From Antedon mediterranea (Eukaryota; Echinodermata; Crinoidea; Comatulida; Antedonidae), in contig NC_092680.1 of the NCBI RefSeq assembly GCF_964355755.1, positions 21,243,001-21,307,000 on the forward strand: DNA of 64,000 nt, written 5' to 3'. The stretch's first letter is position 1; the number at the start of each line of letters is the position of its first letter. Below the pieces are notes generated by a model that was not told the DNA's origin, did no database searches, and saw only the letters and a list, made by a program, of their open reading frames with translations. A program made the translations under genes and the position numbers. Shown here one piece after another: positions 56,619-64,000 of this stretch.

Positions 56619-59600
56619 TCAGACCTCAGATGTCATTTCTGATTCGTGTTTTCCTTCTTTCATTCGTTCAATTTTTGCCTGTCGTACCTTCTCAGCGTGT
56701 CGTTGTTTCTGTTTTAATTTCTCCTTTAATGCTTCCATTCTTGCTTTCCTATTTTCTGCCGCCTTGTCTTGGGTAACATCTATTTTTACTTCCAATTGTT
56801 TCTTTTGAGAACGTTCTGATTCGTCTAATGCTGTTTGGACTTGAATTTCTTTTCTCGCTGTGTTCAGTCTTTCTATCATTTCTGCTTCTTTCTTCTGTAA
56901 GATAATTAAACAAATAAAATTGTTACAAATTAACAGTTTAAAAAATAAAACCTAATGCAATATTGTACCAAAACAAAAGGTGATCAACTTGACAACCAAC
57001 AATTATTGGTTTATTTATTTTTTATTTATTTATTTATTCTTTTTACGGTATCTTAATTAATGTAACTAGTCTTTAGTGGGCCTCCTATCACAAGCCCCTT
57101 GGGGTTTCTTGGAGGTCCCTTTCATCGTTAAAATATGTTTTACTCCTTGCTTGCTTTTGTTTGTTTATGAGATGAATAAAGCGATTTATGTTATGTTATG
57201 TTAATTATTGATAAGTAACATTTGCATACCTTTCTTCTTTCCTCTGCAGCTTGTATTTTAGCGTCAATTTCCTCTTTAGTCTTCTTCGATTTCTTCTTTT
57301 TCTTCTTTAACTTAGCTAGTCTCGGTGGTGGTCTTATTTGCTTGTTTTCTTCACTTGAGTCTAAATTAACTTCGAATGCTAGCCCTCCACCAAATCTTGA
57401 AGCTGGTCTGGTTACAATCCCCTGACTTTGGAGTTCAGCAAGGATGTCAGCGCTTTCTTTGTTTCGTCGTTTTCCACCACTTCGTTTTCTTGCTTCTATT
57501 TGAGTGCCACTCACCATAAATTCTACAACAAAATGATAACATTCTGATTAATTTTACATTTATCATAAGCTTTTTTTCCCCTAGGATAAAATTTAGGAAC
57601 GTACGCGATAGGCAAGCAATAAGATTCAAGATTCCTTCTTTTTTTTTTTCAATTTTGAAATGGAAAAAAAATATTTCAATTACATCTAAAAATAATGATT
57701 CTAAATCCTTCAAGAAAACGATTTATTACAGAACTTCTTTTTTCTTTGTTATACGAAATTTAAATTAAAAGAAGAGACAATAGGTGATAATAAAGACTTA
57801 AATCAGGCCCAACTTTTAGAAACATGCATGTTTTAAGAAACGAAATCTTTTTATTTTATACATACCATTTTAAATTACATTGTACAATAAGCTAAAAATG
57901 TTTTTCGCGTTGAAAGAACTTTCTTCTTAAAGTGCTTTATTAGTTGTGAAAAACACTATTTTTATGTTATATTGACAGATAGTTAAGTTGACTTTAATTG
58001 ACACTGAACATTGAAGTGACGTCATTAATAAGTAGAACTGTTTCTGACACTTGTAATAATCAGTGCATATATTGATTGTTTAGTGTACGTGTACACATAC
58101 AGGTGTATTTAATAACCCAACACTTTGTAGGAGGTTATCTATAATTAGTAATTATTTTATCAAGGTTATTATCATTTTAATACAGATTGTTTCTAAGGCG
58201 ACATAACATTAACTGGCTAAAGTAGTTTTATCCTTGTCAATAGTGACGTTTTCGAATATTTAACTGCATAGATATTTCATAAAACATACGTACGACCCGT
58301 ACATTACAAAGATTGATTTAAAGATGTATTGTCCCCCAAAAACAGAAATGAAGATTAATTAAATTAGACTTTGAATACGTTATTTTCTAGTTTTAATAAA
58401 GTTAATCACTTCCGTAAAAAAAACGGGGAAAATAATGTTTTCACTTATAAAATGACAAAATGTATGGTTAAATTCAACCAAAAACCCATTGGCTGGCAGC
58501 CAATTTGACCATGTTTGCTTTAAATTACAGTTTTTTCAGGTAAATACATTTTGTTATCATCCAATTTTTGATCAAAGTGGATAACTATTATGATACATTA
58601 AAATGGCATATTCAACAAAAAATTGTTAAGAATTATTTTTTTCAGGGGGACAATACATTTTTAAAGGTATCAACGTTATAAAAATATACTTAAGTGTTTT
58701 GTTTGGATGCCCATGCTTTATGACCACTCTACAGAAGTTATAAAACCACCAAATACCAAGCAATGTAACGCTGTATTTTAATATAACCAACAAAAATGCT
58801 GAGCCATGATAATGTAAATATTTGACATTTTCGTAATATATACATTTTGGTGTGATTAATTAATGAAGGATCCCAGAGGTAGCTAACATTGTGTACATTG
58901 TACCGTTAGGATGATTGATCTGTGCCAATCTTTTGTATTATCTGTTTGCCTTTATTGTGTCTTAACACTGGGCCTTAGTGACGTAAACATTGTTGTTATT
59001 ATCTATTGACAACCAGTGAAGTACGAAGGAATAGTATATTGGATTATAGTACAATAATCCCGCAGGTGTTTTTTGGGGATTTTTTATAACAATTATTGCA
59101 AATTCTGAAAAACTTATAAATAATAATTTACGTCATTAAAAAGTTAAAGAGCTAAAAATAGGTTGATAAAGAGAAAACAAAACGGGTTTGGAAACTGTTA
59201 TCGTGTCTTTTCTCTTCTCGATTTTAAATTAATTAATCTAAAGTAAATTGTGAGTTTAGGTCGATGAGAAGGATTTGTTGGTCCCTTATACAATTAGGCT
59301 TTAAACTAAATTGTGTGTTGCTTACCTGGTGTGGGAGGTCGATTCTCTTCTTCCACGGTTTTAATCAAATTCGGATCACATGATTCCGTAATAACATGAG
59401 CATAGTCTGCTTCTAACCCACTATCAAATGTATGAGTTGAAGTTTTACTTGTTGCAGACGAAATACCTCTATTTACCGGTGTTCCATCAACTACAAAGTC
59501 ATTTTGATTACTGTCTTTCTGCACGATAATTTCAGTTTGAGGTGGCTGCTCCTTAGTGACGTCAGCATCTGACTTGTTCTTGGGTTTAACACGAACTAAA

Positions 59601-59701
59601 TTTGAGTTTGGACGACCTTTCTTGGAAGTGGGCTTATTAGAGGACCAAGCGTCGCTACTAGATCGTGGTTGTATATCAACTTTCGAACTATTACATCCCA
59701 T
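56619..59701 (-). CDS. stmnd1: Stathmin-domain protein with N-terminal acylation motif (STMND1-like), 3 exons
   Basis: Exons 59701-59326, 57522-57230 and 56894-56619 join in frame to 314 aa. The N terminus MGCNSS provides Gly2 for myristoylation and Cys3 for palmitoylation, so membrane anchoring is expected, as in vertebrate STMND1. Residues 1-125 are low-complexity. Exon 2 carries the family motif ESADILAELQSQGIV, then PPPRLAKLKKKKKKSKK and EEIDAKIQAAEERRK, which is stathmin-like. Exon 3 is one long charged helix (about 223-305) rich in E/K/R/Q, matching the tubulin-binding helix of stathmins, and ends EGKHESEMTSEV. The family binds tubulin dimers and modulates microtubule growth. The protein could instead represent the main stathmin of this animal with an extended N terminus; orthology to STMND1 rests on recalled motifs. 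Confidence 0.85.
57010..57206 (+). repeat. LINE 3' tail remnant in stathmin-domain intron 2
   Basis: A TTTATT-rich start, a middle with CAAGCCCCTTGGGGTTTC, and an end AATAAAGCGATTTATG followed by ATGTT repeats look like a truncated non-LTR retrotransposon 3' end with a short tandem tail. It sits in the 1.8-kb intron between exons 1 and 2 or at its neighbour; by coordinates it lies just below exon 2, in intron 2. Confidence 0.4.
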
Positions 59702-60770
59702 GTTACCGGTAAACTATCTTCTTTTCTTCAAAACCTGTATAAAACCAGTTAATCCTCACAGATTTATTACTTTCGCAATATTAAGTTTCGTACTTAAGTA
59801 CAATTTACGAAGTGTATTCCGTGTGAGCACCAAGTCCTATAACAATATGTTAAAACGCACGAATTCGATTTCTATACTGAGATATATCCGTTGTTTGGTT
59901 GAATTCAGTTTGTGAAGTGACCTACCATCTGATTATCTGACCCATTTTAATCGGTCTTGTTCCGCTGATTCCATTGTAACTACGTAAATAATCCCTGCAT
60001 GGCATTCGGTTGCCATGGCGAGGTTGCTAATCAATAATTATAAAGACTGCCCTCTAGTAAAATCCTCATAACACAATGTAGTTTGTTGACATTGTTGATA
60101 ATGTTCTTTTGACGTCATTGTTTACACGACACTATTTGTTTTGACGATATTCGGTCAATTTAAACCATATGCGCTAAAGAATTTTTTTTAAACACCACAT
60201 TTTCAGAAAATTACAGTCCACACATTGGAGTAACACTTATATAAAAGCTGTAGGCCTACTCCAAGCTCTTAAGTGTACTGACATAGTTATTGTTTTCAAA
60301 TCATTACACTCTTAGGCCTACAGTATAAATAGCTAGATACCAGATAGAAAATATAATTTTGTCAAGTATAGTACAAGAGGCAAGAGTCATCATTTTTTAT
60401 TTGTAATTTTAAAACATAATTTGATTTAATGTATATGTACAGGTTGCTAGTAGTTTTAATAAAAAAAAACATTTCTTTTCAAATTCAACCACTTGTTTGT
60501 ATATATAAAATAAAATAATATCAATAATTTAAAAAAAAGTAAATAAAATATTTAAAAAAAATAATGATGAAAAAAAAAAACTCAGCAGAAATCGAAGCAT
60601 TACAGCATTCAACATCGAAATAAAGCATGATGTAGATTATGTTTACGGAACTCACAGGAGCGGATTAAGCTTTCCCCAATCTATTCCCTATTTCAAAATC
60701 CTGGACCTGCCACTGGAAGCGTTTAAAAAATAGTTGTATGAAACTCTCCCTTTCCTTTCGTGTTGCGAGT
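59702..60770. other. Upstream region of stathmin-domain gene
   Basis: AT-rich, no exon seen. It contains a TGACGTCA site at about 60113, TAGGCCTA palindromes at 60252 and 60313, long A runs (60455-60590), and a diverged transposon-end word (complement of CAGTGGCAGGTCCAGGATTT) at 60698-60720. Confidence 0.5.
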
Positions 60771-62115
60771 GAGTTAGGCAGAAAAACAAAACAAAAATTA
60801 TGACTTAGACACTTTTGTTATGAGGCTGTCAATATCATCTATATACAAAAAATGCTACCTTTAAGTAACAAAATTTATAGCATCAGCTCTTCAGATTAAA
60901 ATTAACACTGATGAATTTAGAAAAGGAAAGTAGCAATAAAAGAGAAAGAATTTGTAACAAATGGGTTAAAAAATATACTATAAAAATGTATTTCTTATTT
61001 TATTAAAAAAATCATGAGTCTCCTCTCCTTAATTGCCTAAGTCACACAGCTGACTTAGGCAGAAACACAAAAAACGATCTGAGCATGTGCAAATGTATAT
61101 AAAAGCACTCAGATAATGTACAGAGGGCAGTATAATGATATAAGCAGTGAGTTAGGCAGATCATAAGTCAGCTCTCCTTAATTGCCTAAGTCACAATGCT
61201 GACTTGGGCAGAAACACAAAAAATATAGTATATTGATATAAGCAGTGAGTTAGGCAGATCATAAGTCAGCTCTCCTTAATTGCCTAAGTCACACAGCTGA
61301 CTTAGGCAGAAACACACAAAATATAGTATATTGATATAAGCAGTGAGTTAGGCAGATCATAAGTCAGCTCTCCTTAATTGCCTAAGTCACACAGCTGACT
61401 TGGGCAGAAACACAAAAAATATAGTATATTGATATAAGCAGTGAGTTAGGCAGAAAAACAAAACAAAAATTATGTCTTAGACACTTTTGTTATGAGGCTG
61501 TCGATATCATCTTTATACAAATAATGCTACCTTTAAGTAACAAAATTTAATAGCATCAGCTCTTCAGATTAAAATTAACACTGATGAATTTAGAAAAGAA
61601 AAGTAGCAATAAAAGAGAAAGAATTTGTAACAAATGGGTTAAAAAATATACTATAAAAATGTATTTCTTATTTTATTTAAAAAATCATGAGTCTCCTCTC
61701 TTTAATTGTCTAAGTCACACAGCTGACTTAGGCAGAAACACAAAAAACGATCTGAGCATGTGCAAATGTATATAAAAGCACTCAGATAATGTACAGAGGA
61801 CAGTATAATGATATAAGCAGTGAGTTAGGCAGATCATAAGTCAGCTCTCCTTAATTGCCTAAGTCACACAGCTGACTTAGGCAGAAACACAAAAAATATA
61901 GTATATTGATATAAGCAGTGAGTTAGGCAGATCATAAGTCAGCTCTCCTTAATTGCCCAAGTCACACAGCTGACTTAGGCAGAAACACAAAAAATATAGT
62001 ATATTGATATAAGCAGTGAGTTAGGCAGATCATAAGTCAGCTCTCCTTAATTGCCCAAGTCACACAGCTGACTTAGGCAGAAACACAAAAAATACAGTAT
62101 ATTTATATAAGCAGT
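60771..62115. repeat. Satellite with two-copy higher-order repeat (672 bp) of 98-bp monomers
   Basis: Two successive higher-order units (60771-61442 and 61443-62115) each consist of a 378-bp block followed by three 98-bp monomers. Monomers start GAGTTAGGCAG at 61149, 61247, 61345 and at 61822, 61920, 62018, exactly 98 bp apart. Each monomer holds a palindrome, GCCTAAGTCA...TGACTTAGGC, with an 8-bp loop. The 378-bp block itself contains one diverged copy of the palindrome. The two units differ at only a few positions, so the large duplication is recent. Open frames inside are chance. Confidence 0.92.
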
Positions 62116-62364
62116 GACGTCCCAATCATATAGTAGTCATGGAGAATTCCTCAATAGTTTTTTTTATCAAGAATCCATTTCCATTTATTATGCATATTTA
62201 TAGTCTACAAACAGGCCAAAAGAAATAATTTCTCACATGTGATTTATGCAAATTATGCATTCCACCAGGCGTGCCATGGCGCTTCTAATGATCATCTCTG
62301 TGGGTTGAGGTCTTTGCAGTAGGACTAAGTAAAGTCGACAGCAATTAACCTGTTTTATAAACAA

Positions 62365-62682
62365 GACGGCCGGTTAGCTCAGTCGACTGAGCGTCGTGTT
62401 AACAACACGAATGTCATGGGTTTGAACCCCACGATGTTGGAATAGAGTTAAAGCTATGCGAGCAACTGTGTTTGGGGTTCACAGATTATACGTCCCTCTT
62501 CACCACACATCATGAGGCAATAACATCAATGCATCTGGTGATGTGCTGGAAACGACCCCGCAAGGCTCTGGCAGGGCCTTAGTGCTGAGGCAGGGAGAGC
62601 ACATTTAACATCTTTTTTTTTATCTCCACCTCCTTCGATCTCGTAAATGTTATGTTTAGCGCCCTCAATTTTAAGAACACCT
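62365..62682 (+). mobile_element. Full-length tRNA-derived SINE
   Basis: The 5' head is tRNA-like: an A box TTAGCTCAGTCGACTGAG (62374-62391) and a B box GGGTTTGAACCCC (62418-62430), about 45 bp apart, as in RNA polymerase III promoters. The body (GGAAACGACCCC, GGCAGGGAGAGCACATTTAACATC) is followed by a T run at about 62610 and a further conserved 60-bp block shared with the copy at 6244. It is not a functional tRNA gene, because the anticodon arm and acceptor stem do not pair properly. Confidence 0.85.
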
Positions 62683-64000
62683 GCGTCAGAAAATTACGAA
62701 TAATATTATAGAACATTAACATTAATTTGTAAAGATGTCTAAACCAACTTCGAAGTTAGACTAATCTGTCGTCGAGCTAGGCTAAGCATAATAAAGCCGA
62801 ATTTTTTAAGTAGAGAAGAAGTCGCACCTAGATACTAAAAGTAATAATTAGACTTTTTTGTGGCTCGCGTGCTGTTTGTATTTTATAAGTTTGTTTAATT
62901 GCCGTCATGGGCGCGTGAATTGCGTATTTGTGTATCTGTATTCCTCGCTGGCCCGCACTCACCATGACTGGTCCTGCTGCTTATTGATTTCGTTTCATAT
63001 TTCAAAGTAGATACGGACGGTTCTTATATATTTTGTTTCCATATTTCAAATTTTAGGTGTTATTTCCGGGGACCTAGTAGCTTTTATATTTCACAATTTT
63101 CGCCATTCCAGACAGCAACAATTAATTCCCCTGAATCCATGTTTATACCTTTTTCTTGTACTAGCCCTCTGAAAGTGTAGGCGGAAATTCTATTTGATGT
63201 CAAGGTGATGGAAATGTACACAACGGGAAATAGGCCCGATTGATTAAACGTAAACCCCTTTTTTATCACAAGATTTTAAACAATACTTTTTGTGTGTAAA
63301 GTGTAAGAATGTAAATATGCTTTCTCGGGCCCACCATTAGTTTATGTTACTCAGCATGATCCATCAAGAAATAATTTTGCCGGTACATTTTTAAAACAAG
63401 AATTTATAGGCTATACAACATATGTGAAGGCTCAACTGAAAACAATCAAGAAAGCAAACAACTTAAGCACCAGTAGAATAGTACGACGTTTATTGATGAA
63501 ATGAGTTTCGTTATTACGCGCGCATAACTGTATAATTTATCATAGTTTTATTCTGAATATCGATAAAAGTAATAATGCAAAGAGTGTTAATATTAGGCTA
63601 GCTCATCAGGCAATATTTACAATTCAGCAATTGTTGTTGTACCGTATGTATACTCTTTTTATCCCGGTGTGCTGATCTGGTAGGAGCTGCACTGCTGGCT
63701 GTCGTGGGTCCGTGAATCTGAATTTCAATTAAGCTTGAAAAAAAAACGACCGTGGGCTGTACACGTACATTAATCTAACTTCTATTTAACTGAAGTTTAA
63801 ATGATGCGTCCATTCGATTCCTTTTTAATTTCAAATAATTCAACATGTAATATCATATTTAATAGAAATGAGATTTTTTACAAGTAAATCCACTTGTTAA
63901 CTTAGTTTTTCTTTTTTTCTTATTGGTGGTATTTTAACATTTTAATGGACATCAAAATACTCTTCAATGCAAACATTATTAGGTTTTCCACAAGATTTTG
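62683..64000. other. Right-end interval without confident gene
   Basis: No supported gene apart from the weak candidate at 63084-63269. Base composition is slightly more G+C-rich around 62860-62960. No tandem or inverted repeat noticed. Confidence 0.45.
63084..63269 (-). other. Possible coding fragment, faint Reeler-like pattern
   Basis: About 60 open codons on the minus strand, without an ATG at the start, contain VYISITLTSNRISAYTFRGL and later GELIVAVWNGENCEI. The order (β-strand, then FRG, then a hydrophobic strand and Cys) vaguely recalls a Reeler domain. An acceptor-like CTACACTTTCAG also lies inside it. It may be an exon of a gene extending past the window, a decayed copy or chance. 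Confidence 0.18.

Noticed and set aside
61584-61775. 63-aa open frame in the satellite
   Set aside because: It lies wholly inside the higher-order repeat and is not matched in frame by its partner copy.
62365-62440. A functional tRNA gene
   Set aside because: A and B boxes are present, but the acceptor and anticodon stems do not form, and the sequence continues into a SINE body found also at 6244.

Overview
This is a eukaryotic nuclear window, AT-rich (by eye about one third G+C), with multi-exon genes, GT-AG introns and many short transposon relics. The gene families (stathmin-domain protein of the STMND1 type, MFSD2, FAM110, LITAF, syntaxin 7/12, RPS21) fit a bilaterian. Several repeat types and the abundance of the palindrome TAGGCCTA suggest a marine deuterostome invertebrate, most likely an echinoderm; the species assignment is only inference. 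No prokaryotic, viral or CRISPR feature is seen.

Layout. (1) 1-1226, minus: 5' part of a RING plus coiled-coil (TRIM-like, no B-box) E3 ligase gene running off the left edge. (2) 2550-4660, plus: ribosomal protein eS21 (RPS21), five coding exons, the last holding only the final residues. (3) 4660-22880: no confident gene; MITEs, a tRNA-derived SINE missing its A box, CRE-motif repeats, and a possible distant 3'UTR exon of the FAM110 gene (about 7990-9888). (4) 22896-26903, minus: one huge coding exon for a 1335-residue FAM110-like protein. (5) 29626-38278, plus: complete 14-exon MFSD2-type lipid transporter (521 aa), its introns loaded with repeats. (6) 39542-41862, minus: 3-exon LITAF/CDIP1-like protein (262 aa), convergent with MFSD2. 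(7) 44547-45655, minus: unrecognised 148-aa two-span membrane protein in 3 exons. (8) 47750-52731, plus: complete 10-exon syntaxin-12/7 (281 aa). (9) 56619-59701, minus: 3-exon stathmin-domain protein with an N-terminal MGC acylation motif (314 aa). (10) 59702-64000: repeat-rich, with a two-copy higher-order satellite (60771-62115), an intact-headed SINE, and a weak possible coding fragment.

The genes form no operon or obvious pathway. Endolysosomal membrane traffic is a loose shared theme (LITAF, syntaxin-12, RING ligase), but adjacency is probably accidental. The most distinctive content is the repeat landscape: at least two multi-copy hairpin-forming MITE families, three further terminal-inverted-repeat elements, two minisatellites that begin within about 12-27 bp of splice donors, a repeat found only in two introns of MFSD2 and ending just upstream of acceptors, and a higher-order repeat with a palindrome in each monomer. 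I found no convincing new multi-gene system.
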